The notes beneath the pieces were generated by a model. It was not told the DNA's origin, did not search any database, and worked only from the letters and a program-made list of their open reading frames with translations. The position numbers were made by a program, and so were the translations under genes. Of a DNA stretch of 64,000 bases, positions 33,239 to 41,835 are shown one piece after another. Each line of letters begins with the position of its first letter. The first letter of the stretch is position 1. Where the stretch lies: contig JACJYI010000002.1 of assembly GCA_020636225.1 (NCBI GenBank), positions 558,001 through 622,000 of the forward strand. The letters are read 5' to 3'. This DNA is from Lewinellaceae bacterium. Lineage in GTDB: Bacteria; Bacteroidota; Bacteroidia; Chitinophagales; Saprospiraceae.

Positions 33239-34921
33239 TCAGCCCTTGAATTCCTGCAACCGGACAAACCAGTTGGGATCCATCCGGACGGTCATTTTCC
33301 TGCCGGCATCGATCACGAGGCTTTTCCATTCCGCACTGGCATTGATCCTGTGCCTGGAATCATTGATCAACAGCTGGATCGGCATCTGGAGATCTTCACG
33401 GGCTGAGATCAACCGATACCGAACGGTCTGTTGCCTGCCTTTCCCGACCACGTCATACTCCAGGACCGGCAGCTCAACCTTGTTCAGGTACTGGTAGAAA
33501 AAAGCGGCATAGTCCTCGCCGAGTGATTGGTTGAGGTGGCCGATGATGTCCTGGTAACTCACGATCGAGTGGCGAAACCGCAACGAAAGGCTTTTCAGGG
33601 CAGTCCACCAGAGGGCATCATTGGCCACCACGTACCGAAGGGTATGCAGCATCAGCGCTCCCTTTGGATACATGTCCCGTGAACCCGGCTGGTTGACCCC
33701 GTAAGTACCGACAATGGGCCGATCGAGTAATACCTCCTTTTTCAGTCCTTCCATATAGCGGGTAGCGGCTTCCGTTCCATACAGACATTCGACATAAACC
33801 GCCTCCATGTAAGTGCCGAAGCTTTCATGGATCCACATATCGGCAATATCAGCGGCACTGATACTATTTCCGAACCATTCATGGGCCGATTCGTGGATAA
33901 TGATATAATCAAACCACTTCCCCTCGGCACTTTGGGAGCGGCCTCGATACCCGTTCTCGAAATGATTTCCATATGCGATGGCGGATTGATGTTCCATTCC
34001 CGGATGTGGAGATTGAACCAGCTTGAATCCGTCTTCCGGGAATGGATAGGGTCCCAGATGTGCCTCATAGCAATCGAGCATCGGCCCGACCTGCTTGAAT
34101 TGCACCTTCGCCTTGGCCAGGTCATTGGGCAGGACATAGTAATCCAGGGATAAGGAATCGCCCTCCGCATTCACATGCCAGTCCCTGAAATGACGATACT
34201 GTCCGATATTCAGGGTGACATTGTAGTTATTGATCGGAGAATGCACCTTCCACACATACCTGGTCCACCCGTCGGGTTGTGGGACCTGATCGATCAGGCG
34301 GCCGTTGGATACATCCATCAGTCCGGGTGGAACGGTGATAGCAATCTGCATACTATCCGGTTCATCTGATTGATGGTCCTTGGTAGGCCACCACGTACTG
34401 GCCCCCAAGCCCTGGCAGGTCACAACGACCCAGGGATTCCCTTCGGTGTCTGTTGTCCAGGTAAATCCGCCATCCCAGGGAGGGTTTCTGGCTTCCTTCG
34501 GTCGGCCGGCATAGGTGATCTCCATTGAGGCATATTCCCCTTTCTGCCTGACCTTTCGCCATTCCACGATAACCGTATTGATCTCCCTGGTGAACTTCAG
34601 CTTTTTGCCCTGCCCATCCCGGATGTCGGAAATGGCCATGTTCTCCGCCAGGTCCAGCTGGATCTCTCGGGAATCATCCAGGATGCGCATGTGGATGGTA
34701 CATGTGCCGGAGATCCATTTCTCAGCGGGATCGACACGAAGATCCAACCGGTACTCCGTAACGTCATAGCAGGTTCGAAGCGGAGTCAGCATCCCCCGCA
34801 GTGAATCTGCCTTTGTGGGCAACACCTGTGCCGGCAGAGCATGGACGATGAGCAATGCCACCCAGGACAGGGTGAAGAAGCGAAAGAAGGATACTTTCTG
34901 ACGATCAAACACGTGTACCAT
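33239..34921 (-). CDS. M1-family zinc aminopeptidase, exported
   Basis: 560 residues from ATG 34921; an in-frame TTG at 34942 lies too close to the -7 box at 34951-34958. A hydrophobic N-terminal segment (TLSWVALLIVHALPAQ) is a signal peptide or anchor. The zinc site is complete: H343, E344 and H347 in HESAHEWFGN, with E366 in WIHESFGTYMEA. The aminopeptidase exopeptidase motif reads GMEHQ instead of the usual GxMEN, as in many M1 proteins of this phylum. It is shorter than PepN (about 870) and lacks the C-terminal superhelix. Likely role: trimming peptides in the periplasm. Monocistronic, divergent from the small lipoprotein. Confidence 0.91.
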   Translation of the reverse strand: MVHVFDRQKVSFFRFFTLSWVALLIVHALPAQVLPTKADSLRGMLTPLRTCYDVTEYRLDLRVDPAEKWISGTCTIHMRILDDSREIQLDLAENMAISDIRDGQGKKLKFTREINTVIVEWRKVRQKGEYASMEITYAGRPKEARNPPWDGGFTWTTDTEGNPWVVVTCQGLGASTWWPTKDHQSDEPDSMQIAITVPPGLMDVSNGRLIDQVPQPDGWTRYVWKVHSPINNYNVTLNIGQYRHFRDWHVNAEGDSLSLDYYVLPNDLAKAKVQFKQVGPMLDCYEAHLGPYPFPEDGFKLVQSPHPGMEHQSAIAYGNHFENGYRGRSQSAEGKWFDYIIIHESAHEWFGNSISAADIADMWIHESFGTYMEAVYVECLYGTEAATRYMEGLKKEVLLDRPIVGTYGVNQPGSRDMYPKGALMLHTLRYVVANDALWWTALKSLSLRFRHSIVSYQDIIGHLNQSLGEDYAAFFYQYLNKVELPVLEYDVVGKGRQQTVRYRLISAREDLQMPIQLLINDSRHRINASAEWKSLVIDAGRKMTVRMDPNWFVRLQEFKG

Positions 34922-34950
34922 TTCCAGAGTTGGAGTTAACAATTCATTGA

Positions 34951-34958
34951 CGAAAGTA
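34951..34958 (-). promoter_or_regulatory. -7 element of the M1 peptidase
   Basis: Minus-strand TACTTTCG, 29 nt before the ATG at 34921; one base from TAnnTTTG. Confidence 0.5.
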
Positions 34959-34983
34959 CTCGATTACGGATTCCCAATTCAGA

Positions 34984-34991
34984 TACCTTTG
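34984..34991 (+). promoter_or_regulatory. -7 element of the small lipoprotein
   Basis: Exact TACCTTTG, 21 nt before the ATG at 35013. Confidence 0.6.
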
Positions 34992-35012
34992 CAGTCTAAA
35001 ATCTCATAGTAA

Positions 35013-35558
35013 ATGAAAAGATTGATCGCATTCGCCCTTCCTCTGTTGTTCCTTGTTGCCTGCAACAGTGTGGAGAAGTACCGCTCAGGCATTGAATCAC
35101 TGGCTACACAGTGGGATCAGACGACTGCTTCTGTAACGGAAGTTGCTCAAATGGTTACTGCCGAGCAGGCCAACTTCGACCAGAACCTGACGTCTATGGT
35201 CGTGGCCGAAGACGCCATGGCCAAGCTGAAGGATGACAAGAAGAACATGGTGATGGATGCATTCAATGCATTGCAGACCTCTGGTGCTTCCTTCGGTACC
35301 ATTGCCGGTGAAGTCAACGATTTCGTGACGAACTGGACAGCCAAGGCTGACCAGGTGAATGCACTGAAAGAAGGACTGGCCAATGGCAAACTGGAAGGTG
35401 ATGTCACCGCCCAGATCGCTGAACTGACCAATCTGGTCACCGAAGCCGGTACCAAAGTGACCAGCTGGAAGGAGCAGATCGAAGCCGCCAAGGCTGGTAT
35501 TGCCTCCAAGCAGGAAGCTTATCAGACGGTTGTTGCTGAGATCATGCCCAGCAAGTAA
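35013..35558 (+). CDS. Small helical lipoprotein
   Basis: 181 residues. The lipoprotein signal is MKRLIAFALPLLFLVAC with lipobox LVAC at 14-17; the residue after the cysteine is N, not an obvious retention signal. The mature part is predicted to be almost entirely alpha-helical and rich in A, T, E and K, with heptad-like stretches (IAELTNLVTEAGTKVTSWKE). No enzyme motif is visible and I do not recognise the family. It has its own promoter and a strong terminator, which suggests it is abundantly made as a single gene. A structural envelope role, loosely like Lpp-type coiled coils, is conceivable but unsupported by more than composition. Confidence 0.85.
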   Translation: MKRLIAFALPLLFLVACNSVEKYRSGIESLATQWDQTTASVTEVAQMVTAEQANFDQNLTSMVVAEDAMAKLKDDKKNMVMDAFNALQTSGASFGTIAGEVNDFVTNWTAKADQVNALKEGLANGKLEGDVTAQIAELTNLVTEAGTKVTSWKEQIEAAKAGIASKQEAYQTVVAEIMPSK

Positions 35559-35581
35559 TCAGATCACTCGCAAGATCTACA

Positions 35582-35614
35582 GGGCGGCCTCCAAGAGGCC
35601 GCCCTTTCTTTTTT
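35582..35614 (+). terminator. Intrinsic terminator after the lipoprotein gene
   Basis: GGGCGGCCTC-CAA-GAGGCCGCCC hairpin with a TTTCTTTTTT tail; ten perfect pairs. Confidence 0.94.
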
Positions 35615-35639
35615 CCCTCCGATTCCCCATCTTCACGGC

Positions 35640-36296
35640 ATGCCTGATTATTTCCCACTGACCGGCAAGGAGAGAATCGTTGACCTTTCCCATCCCCTGA
35701 ACGAGGGAACCCCTGCCTATCCAGGTGACCCGCTCCTCAGGATCCAGCCTCTGGCGACTGTTGCCGAAGATGGTTATCTGCTTTCTAGCATTGCCTCCGT
35801 TTTCCATTCAGGCACCCATGTGGATGCGCCCGGACATTTTGTCGCTGGTGGCGCCATGATCGATGACTTGCCCTTGACCACCTGGTATGGCCAAGCCGTT
35901 CTGATCGATGCTGGCGTGGATCCTGTCCTGCTTCCATCCTTGATCGACCCCATCCGGATGATGCAGGCCGACTTCATCCTGTTTCGCACAGGCTGGGATC
36001 GTCATTACGGAGATCCGGCTTATTTCCTGAATCACCCGACCCTTTCCCTTGAACTGGCTGTCGAGTTGTCCAGGCTACCCATCAAAGGCATCGGAATGGA
36101 TCTGCCCAGCCCAGACCGTAGCCCATATCCTGTTCACCAGGTCTTGCTGCAACGTGGAATGGTCATCCTGGAGAACCTCACCTGCCTGGACCAACTTCCC
36201 GCATGTCAAGCATTTCCATTCATGGCCTTTCCCGATCGGATCAAGGCGGAGGCCGCCTGGGTAAGACCACTGGCCTGGATACCTGTGAAAGAGTAA
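35640..36296 (+). CDS. Cyclase-family metal hydrolase (kynurenine formamidase-like)
   Basis: 218 residues. The metal-binding signature HSGTHVDAPGHF (near 59-70) is that of the cyclase/arylformamidase family, and VDLSHPLNEGTPAYPGD at 14-30 is typical of the N-terminus. FRTGWDRHYG and KGIGMDLPSPD are further conserved blocks. KynB hydrolyses N-formylkynurenine, but close relatives act on other cyclic amides or esters, and no other tryptophan-degradation gene is in the window, so the substrate is open. It follows the lipoprotein terminator, and its stop codon overlaps the -7 box of the MscS gene. Confidence 0.85.
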   Translation: MPDYFPLTGKERIVDLSHPLNEGTPAYPGDPLLRIQPLATVAEDGYLLSSIASVFHSGTHVDAPGHFVAGGAMIDDLPLTTWYGQAVLIDAGVDPVLLPSLIDPIRMMQADFILFRTGWDRHYGDPAYFLNHPTLSLELAVELSRLPIKGIGMDLPSPDRSPYPVHQVLLQRGMVILENLTCLDQLPACQAFPFMAFPDRIKAEAAWVRPLAWIPVKE

Positions 36297-36301
36297 CTTC
36301 G
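36294..36301 (+). promoter_or_regulatory. -7 element of the MscS gene
   Basis: TAACTTCG, the same octamer as upstream of ald. Its TAA is also the stop codon of the cyclase-family gene. It lies about 68 nt before the ATG at 36370. Confidence 0.4.
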
Positions 36302-36369
36302 CCCTCAGACAACGGATCCCATCGACCACCACAAGTGGCCTTGTTCACTCAGTCCTCAAGCCTGGTTTC

Positions 36370-37257
36370 ATGCTCAATCGAATTTCATTCCGCTCCCGGA
36401 TCATGGCCATGGTCACCAAATTCCTGGCCGTTCAGCTCCTATTATACCTCCTGACCATCCGCTATCTCCTGTTTGATCTCCTGGGGCCGTATTATGCAGT
36501 GACCATCATCGTGATCAAGTTTGTGGCCTTCATCCTGGCCCTGGATATCCTGAACGATCTTCTGAAGTTCTTCTATCGCCGCCGCGTAGGACTCGCCAAT
36601 GGACAGCATGATAACATCACCCTGGGGCTGAACAATATCTATCTGCTCCTGGTGATCGGTGGATCGTTGATTACCATCACGGCCTTTTTTGGACTGAATC
36701 CGAAGGAGCTGTTCACCTCCCTGTCCATTGTGGCAGCCGCCATTGCCATTATTTCCAAGGAATATATCTCGGATATCATCAGCGGCATGTTCATTGCTTT
36801 CAGCAAGGATGTCGCCATTGATGATCTGGTCAAGGTAGGTGATTACTCGGGCAAGATCGTGGATATCGGCATCAGCAAGACCGCATTGCTGAATGATGAC
36901 GATGATCTGATCTACATCCCCAACCACAAGTTCTTTATCGTTGAAGTCACCAACTATACCAAGAGTCCGGTTCGGACGACTAGTCTGGAGTTCGAACTGG
37001 AGCTGGAACATCTCACCACCCTGGAGAACCTGGAAGATGCCCTCATCTCCTCATTGGATCGCTATAAGGAGTATATCGAAGCGACTTCCTTCAATCTCAA
37101 GGTGGTCCATGTTTACAAGGACTACCTCCACCTGAAGTTCCAGTATATTCTCAATGTCAGTGACCGAGAGATGGAAAAGGACATCCGACGTAAAACCGTC
37201 CGGCAGGTGGTTGATTTCATCCGGACACACGGTGGCCGTCAGAACAAGGATGCATAA
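36370..37257 (+). CDS. MscS-family mechanosensitive channel
   Basis: 295 residues. Three or four membrane segments lie in the first 130 residues, and the last (FTSLSIVAAAIAIISKEYI) resembles the pore-lining TM3. The MscS beta-domain signature follows: FSKDVAIDDLVKVGDYSGKIVDIGISKTAL and IPNHKFFIVEVTNYTKSP. The usual glycine/alanine packing of TM3 is only partly preserved, so gating may differ from E. coli MscS. It likely releases solutes on hypo-osmotic shock. The 3' end overlaps the convergent GT4 gene by 19 bp. Confidence 0.9.
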   Translation: MLNRISFRSRIMAMVTKFLAVQLLLYLLTIRYLLFDLLGPYYAVTIIVIKFVAFILALDILNDLLKFFYRRRVGLANGQHDNITLGLNNIYLLLVIGGSLITITAFFGLNPKELFTSLSIVAAAIAIISKEYISDIISGMFIAFSKDVAIDDLVKVGDYSGKIVDIGISKTALLNDDDDLIYIPNHKFFIVEVTNYTKSPVRTTSLEFELELEHLTTLENLEDALISSLDRYKEYIEATSFNLKVVHVYKDYLHLKFQYILNVSDREMEKDIRRKTVRQVVDFIRTHGGRQNKDA

Positions 37258-38330
37258 CGTTGTAGAAGCTCGCTGACCTCTCGCTCCCAGGTCAGTTCCC
37301 TTGCATGCACCACACAGCCTGCCTGACACGACCGATAGGTTTCCGGATCGGTCAATGCCTGGATGCCCTGAATCAGATGGTCCTCGTCCAGTTGGTCGAT
37401 CAGGACGCCAACCGGGTATTGCTCGTTCAATCGCGCATACTCGGGAAAGGCCATGTGGATGGCCGGCAAGCGTGCATAGGTATAATCAAACCATTTGTTG
37501 GCCAGGGAGTAGTAGTAACTCAGGCTGTCATCTGATAGCAGATTGATGCCGATGCTGGCCTGGACAGCCCACTTGGACAGTTCAGCAGGAGGCACCCAGC
37601 CCAGGAACCGGACCTGTTGGTGGACGCCACAAGAGTTGGCCAGATGGCGAAGTTCTTCTGATAGATCCCCTTCACCGGCTATCCAGAGCTGATATCCGGG
37701 CAACCTGGCCAGGACTCGGATCGCTACCTCCAGGCCCCTGCCCTGATTCAATGCCCCCTGGTACCAGATGATCTGCCGATCCCTGGCAGGCCATTGTTCT
37801 CCTTCAACCTGTCGATCAGGAAGATTCCGGATGACATGAACAGGTCGCTCATATCGCTTGGCCAACACATCCGCCAGGGCCGGTCCGACGGTATAGATCA
37901 AGTCCATGTATGGCACACTCCAACGCTCGATCCTCTCCCAGATCGCCCGGCTGATCGGTCGTCCGGTCAATTCGGGCACCTCTGTAAAAAACTCATGAGC
38001 ATCAAAGATCAATCGTCGTCTTTTCATCCGGCCGGATATCACAATGGGGAGGATGGTATCCAGATCTATCGCACATTGGGCCTCCGCCGGCTGTCGCCAC
38101 AAATAGAACAGATACCTCAACTGCATTTCCAGATAGAAAAGTTTACCGGATCGAAACCAGAAAGACAACCGATGGGCCTTGAACGGGTACTCCGGCAAAG
38201 CCGGACTGTCCGGATATTGCCGACCGACCAGGGTGACCTGATAGCCAGCGTGCTGGAGAGCCGAACAGATCCGGATCATCCGTCGATCATGCCGGATATC
38301 ATTGGATACCGTGAAGAGAATCCGCTTCAT
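37239..38330 (-). CDS. GT4-family (GT-B fold) glycosyltransferase
   Basis: 363 residues. The N-terminal domain begins ILFTVSNDIRHDRRMIRICSALQHAGYQVTLVG, a typical GT-B acceptor-domain start. The C-terminal domain includes IIWYQGALNQGRGLEVAIRVL, LWIAGEGD and VRFLGWVPPAEL, typical of GT4 donor binding. The final E-x7-E is degenerate (NKWFDYTYARLPAI takes its place), as in related transferases of this phylum. Substrate unknown. The ATG overlaps the RecQ stop (ATGA), so it is translated from the recQ transcript; the pairing with a helicase is probably not functional. Confidence 0.87.
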   Translation of the reverse strand: MKRILFTVSNDIRHDRRMIRICSALQHAGYQVTLVGRQYPDSPALPEYPFKAHRLSFWFRSGKLFYLEMQLRYLFYLWRQPAEAQCAIDLDTILPIVISGRMKRRRLIFDAHEFFTEVPELTGRPISRAIWERIERWSVPYMDLIYTVGPALADVLAKRYERPVHVIRNLPDRQVEGEQWPARDRQIIWYQGALNQGRGLEVAIRVLARLPGYQLWIAGEGDLSEELRHLANSCGVHQQVRFLGWVPPAELSKWAVQASIGINLLSDDSLSYYYSLANKWFDYTYARLPAIHMAFPEYARLNEQYPVGVLIDQLDEDHLIQGIQALTDPETYRSCQAGCVVHARELTWEREVSELLQRYASLF

Positions 38331-40237
38331 GTGTCGAGGATCAATTTGCCATAGGATTCCCTGATCAGTCCTTCATCGCTCCAATCCTGGAGGATCCGCT
38401 TCAACTGCACAGTCTCCTGTGGAGAGAACTGCCGCTGGATCTCAGCCATCGTCCACTCCTCCTGTGTCTGGAATAATTGCCGCAGTCGTACCTGTACCTC
38501 CTCGTCTGCGGGACGATCGACCTGCCTTCCGGCTTGTTCGAGGCAGCGATCACACTGTCGGCATGGCTCTGATGACGCCTCGCCGAAATAGGCCAGGATA
38601 GCTTGTTGCCGACAGTCTGTGGCATGCAGAAAATCATCGATCGCCTGGATCCTGTCACGCTGGCGATCCTTCCTGAAGTTCAGCAACCGGGTATCGAATT
38701 GCAGCTGGTCGGCATCCTGGCGGGCCAGTTCAAACTGCAATTGAGGTTTGTCCCGCATTGGTCGGTATTCCAGGACATTGGATTGGTGAAGGAACTGCAG
38801 TAAACGGGTGATCTGCTCTTCGGAATATCCCGACACCTGCATGATCTGAGTGAGCTGAATGGCCACGGGATATTGGTACAGCCCCTGATACAGTCGCTGT
38901 ACCGTCTTGATCAAATGATCGATCTTCTGGTTCTTGAGCTGGTACTGATACAGGTCCTGGGGGCCTGATGTGAGCCAGAGGGTCGCTGGTTGGAACACAC
39001 TCTCCGAAAGGGAGAGCCACCCCGATTCTTCCAGGATCCTCAACGAAGAAAGGACCCTGGTTGGTGAAAAGTTGAACCGATGGGCAAAATCGAGGAGGTC
39101 AAAATCAAAGCTGGTCATCGCCCCGCTTCCGTAGGCGAGCTGAAAATAACTGCCCAAAGCCCGGTAGACCTGCCGAATCTCCAGAAGTGGCGGAAACTGT
39201 TCCTCAAACTGGCGCATCAGCTTGTTCAGGTCATGTTGTCCGGCCAGCAACACAGCACGAGCGGGTAGTCCGTCACGACCTGCCCGACCTGCCTCCTGAT
39301 AATACGCTTCCAGTGAATCCGGCAGGTCCATGTGGATCACCACCCGGACATTGGCCTTGTCAATGCCCATGCCAAATGCATTGGTGGCCACCATCACGGG
39401 GAATTCATCCTGTTGCCATGCTTCCTGGAGGCCCATGCGTTCCGCTGCGGGAAGTCCTGCATGAAAGGCTTTCGCCGGGATGCCGCGTTCTGTCAGAAAG
39501 AGCGCATAGTCGGCTGATCGTTTCCGGCTGCGAACATAGACGATCGCTGAGCCGGAAAGGTTTTTCAGCCAGTTCAGCATGGCTTGTTCCTTGTCTGGCC
39601 GGTCCTCAACGAAAAAGGCCAGGTTGGTTCGACGGAAGGTCGTCCGGATGACCTTCCCATCGGTAAAGGACAGCTTGTCCTGAATGTCAGCGACCACTTG
39701 AGGAATCGCCGTTGCCGTCAAGGCCAGGACCGGGGCTCGGGGTACCCATTGGCGAATGGTCGCAATCTCCAGATAGGCAGGACGAAAATCATAGCCCCAT
39801 TCTGAAATGCAATGGGCTTCATCCACGGCGATGAGATCGATGTTCATTTGTCGGATCCGGGCTTCGGCCAGGTCGGAACGCAAGCGTTCGGGGGAGACAT
39901 AGAGCAATTTCAATCCACCGTAGACCGCATTATCCAGAATTCGATCAATCTGAGTGTAGCTCATGCCGGAATGGATGGCTTCAGCACGTATCCCCTTGCT
40001 CTTCAACTGATCAACCTGATCCTTCATCAGGGCGATCAACGGGGATATCACCAGGGTCAATCCACCACCCATCAGGGCCGGGATCTGGTACGTCACGGAC
40101 TTGCCTCCACCGGTTGGCAACAAGGCCAATGTATCCGTTCCTCTGGTCACGGAATCGATTACCTCGGCCTGACCCTGTCGGAATGACGGATGCCCCCAAT
40201 ACCGGGCAAGGAAATCTTCAGGTCGAATCGCGGACAT
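38327..40237 (-). CDS. recQ: RecQ-family ATP-dependent DNA helicase
   Basis: 636 residues from the ATG at 40237. Walker A LLPTGGGKS with K46, DEAH-box AVDEAHCISEWGYDFRP, motif VYVRSRKRS, ATNAFGMGIDKANVRVV and the QEAGRAGRDGLPA arginine-finger region are present. The zinc-binding cysteines CRQQAILAYFGE..PCRQCDRC are intact and a winged helix follows. No HRDC domain is recognisable, so it is somewhat trimmed against E. coli RecQ. It unwinds recombination and replication intermediates. The -7 box ends 4 nt before the ATG, so the mRNA may be leaderless. Confidence 0.95.
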   Translation of the reverse strand: MSAIRPEDFLARYWGHPSFRQGQAEVIDSVTRGTDTLALLPTGGGKSVTYQIPALMGGGLTLVISPLIALMKDQVDQLKSKGIRAEAIHSGMSYTQIDRILDNAVYGGLKLLYVSPERLRSDLAEARIRQMNIDLIAVDEAHCISEWGYDFRPAYLEIATIRQWVPRAPVLALTATAIPQVVADIQDKLSFTDGKVIRTTFRRTNLAFFVEDRPDKEQAMLNWLKNLSGSAIVYVRSRKRSADYALFLTERGIPAKAFHAGLPAAERMGLQEAWQQDEFPVMVATNAFGMGIDKANVRVVIHMDLPDSLEAYYQEAGRAGRDGLPARAVLLAGQHDLNKLMRQFEEQFPPLLEIRQVYRALGSYFQLAYGSGAMTSFDFDLLDFAHRFNFSPTRVLSSLRILEESGWLSLSESVFQPATLWLTSGPQDLYQYQLKNQKIDHLIKTVQRLYQGLYQYPVAIQLTQIMQVSGYSEEQITRLLQFLHQSNVLEYRPMRDKPQLQFELARQDADQLQFDTRLLNFRKDRQRDRIQAIDDFLHATDCRQQAILAYFGEASSEPCRQCDRCLEQAGRQVDRPADEEVQVRLRQLFQTQEEWTMAEIQRQFSPQETVQLKRILQDWSDEGLIRESYGKLILDT

Positions 40238-40241
40238 TTCC

Positions 40242-40249
40242 CAAAAGTA
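40242..40249 (-). promoter_or_regulatory. -7 element abutting the recQ start
   Basis: Minus-strand TACTTTTG, exact consensus, then GGAA and the ATG. The predicted transcription start falls at the start codon. Confidence 0.5.
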
Positions 40250-40354
40250 CGCAGGTTGCACCACCTGTGCATACTGGCTCGTTGATCACATCTTCTGCAA
40301 ACCCCCAGCTTGAGGAAACACCTGTCAAAATGGCACAATCGATGAAAAAGCCGT

Positions 40355-40362
40355 TATCTTTG
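40355..40362 (+). promoter_or_regulatory. -7 element of the miaB operon
   Basis: Exact TATCTTTG, 28 nt before the ATG at 40391. TGGCAC lies 17 nt upstream of it. Confidence 0.55.
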
Positions 40363-40390
40363 CGTCTCCCATCTTGTAATCTGTTTCCGA

Positions 40391-41833
40391 ATGATGCTAG
40401 AATCTGTTGCTCCTGAATCGCGAGTACCCTTGGATGAACACCTGCAGGGGTCGGTCTTCTATCAGGAGAACAAAACCGGTCAGCCCGTGAAGGGGCATTT
40501 CTATATCGAGAGTTATGGCTGCCAGATGAACTTCAATGACAGTGAGATCGTCGCTTCCGTCCTGGCAGAAACAGGTTACCAACCCACCCGAGATGTCGAC
40601 ATCGCTGACCTGATCCTGATCAACACCTGTTCCATCCGGGAGAAAGCTGAAGATACTGTACGAAAGCGCTTGCAGACCTTTCAGCGACAGAAGGCCACCC
40701 AACCGGGTCTGCTCGTTGGTGTCCTCGGATGCATGGCCGAACGACTCAAATCCAAGTTCCTGGAAGAGGAAAAACTCGTAGACCTGGTCGTCGGGCCGGA
40801 TGCATATCGCGACCTGCCACGACTGATCGAGCGAGCGGATGACGGGGAAAAAGGACTCAATGTATTCCTGTCGCGCGAAGAGACCTATGCGGATATCAAT
40901 CCTCTTCGCCTTGATCAGAATGGTGTCACTTCATTCATTTCGATCATGAGGGGTTGCGACAACATGTGTTCCTTTTGTGTTGTGCCATTTACACGAGGAC
41001 GAGAGCGCAGTCGGGACCCCTATTCCATCCTGGCCGAAGCCACCGATCTGTTTCAAAAGGGTTATCGGGAAGCCACCCTGCTCGGCCAGAATGTCGATTC
41101 CTACTCATGGTCCCATCCGGATACCGGAGAGCAGGTGAATTTCGCTCAATTGTTGGCGATGGTCGCCGAAATCCATCCGGATCTGCGAGTGAGATTCTCG
41201 ACGTCTCACCCCAAGGACATTACCAATGAGGTCCTGGAGACGATCGCACGATATGAGAACATCTGCAAGTATATCCACCTGCCCGTCCAATCCGGCAGCA
41301 GTCGCATCCTGGATTTGATGAACCGAACCTATGATGCCCCCTGGTATCGGGAGCGGATCGAAGCCATCCGCCGGATCATTCCGGATTGTGCCGTTTCTTC
41401 GGATATCATCGCCGGCTTCTGTACCGAAACAGAGGAGGATCACCAGGACACCCTGGAGATGATGGCCTTTGCCCGGTATTCCATGAGCTACATGTTTGCC
41501 TATTCCGAACGTCCGGGAACCCTGGCCGCAAGAAAATATCCGGATGATATCCCGGAAGAAGTAAAAAAGAGGCGCCTGGGTGAGATCATTCAACTGCAGA
41601 ACCAGATCTCTCTGGCACACAACCAGGCTGACATCGGAAAGACATTTTCCGTCCTGATCGAGGGCGATTCCAAGCGGAATGATCAGGAGCATAAAGGACG
41701 CAACACCCAAAACAAGATGATTGTCTTCCCGAAGACGGGTTCACACGGTCCGGGTGACTATGTCCGAGTCAAGGTGACCGATGCGACAAGTGCCACGTTG
41801 AGAGGTGAAGTCGTTCATGATGTTGAGCAATAG
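40391..41833 (+). CDS. miaB: tRNA-2-methylthio-N6-dimethylallyladenosine synthase
   Basis: 480 residues. The N-terminal UPF0004 domain has cysteines in ESYGCQMNFND, NTCSIREKA and GCMAERLK. The radical-SAM motif is RGCDNMCSFCVVPFTRGRERSR, and a TRAM domain closes the protein. This is the canonical MiaB layout, which thiomethylates the i6A37 of tRNAs reading UNN codons and needs two [4Fe-4S] clusters. It has a 30-40 residue N-terminal extension common in Bacteroidota. The next gene, a sigma-54 activator, starts 2 nt after the stop, so they share an operon. Confidence 0.96.
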   Translation: MMLESVAPESRVPLDEHLQGSVFYQENKTGQPVKGHFYIESYGCQMNFNDSEIVASVLAETGYQPTRDVDIADLILINTCSIREKAEDTVRKRLQTFQRQKATQPGLLVGVLGCMAERLKSKFLEEEKLVDLVVGPDAYRDLPRLIERADDGEKGLNVFLSREETYADINPLRLDQNGVTSFISIMRGCDNMCSFCVVPFTRGRERSRDPYSILAEATDLFQKGYREATLLGQNVDSYSWSHPDTGEQVNFAQLLAMVAEIHPDLRVRFSTSHPKDITNEVLETIARYENICKYIHLPVQSGSSRILDLMNRTYDAPWYRERIEAIRRIIPDCAVSSDIIAGFCTETEEDHQDTLEMMAFARYSMSYMFAYSERPGTLAARKYPDDIPEEVKKRRLGEIIQLQNQISLAHNQADIGKTFSVLIEGDSKRNDQEHKGRNTQNKMIVFPKTGSHGPGDYVRVKVTDATSATLRGEVVHDVEQ

Positions 41834-41835
41834 AA

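Noticed and set aside
40332..40347. TGGCAC-AATCG-ATGA upstream of miaB as sigma-54 site
   Set aside because: The -12 half lacks GC and an exact TATCTTTG -7 box follows.
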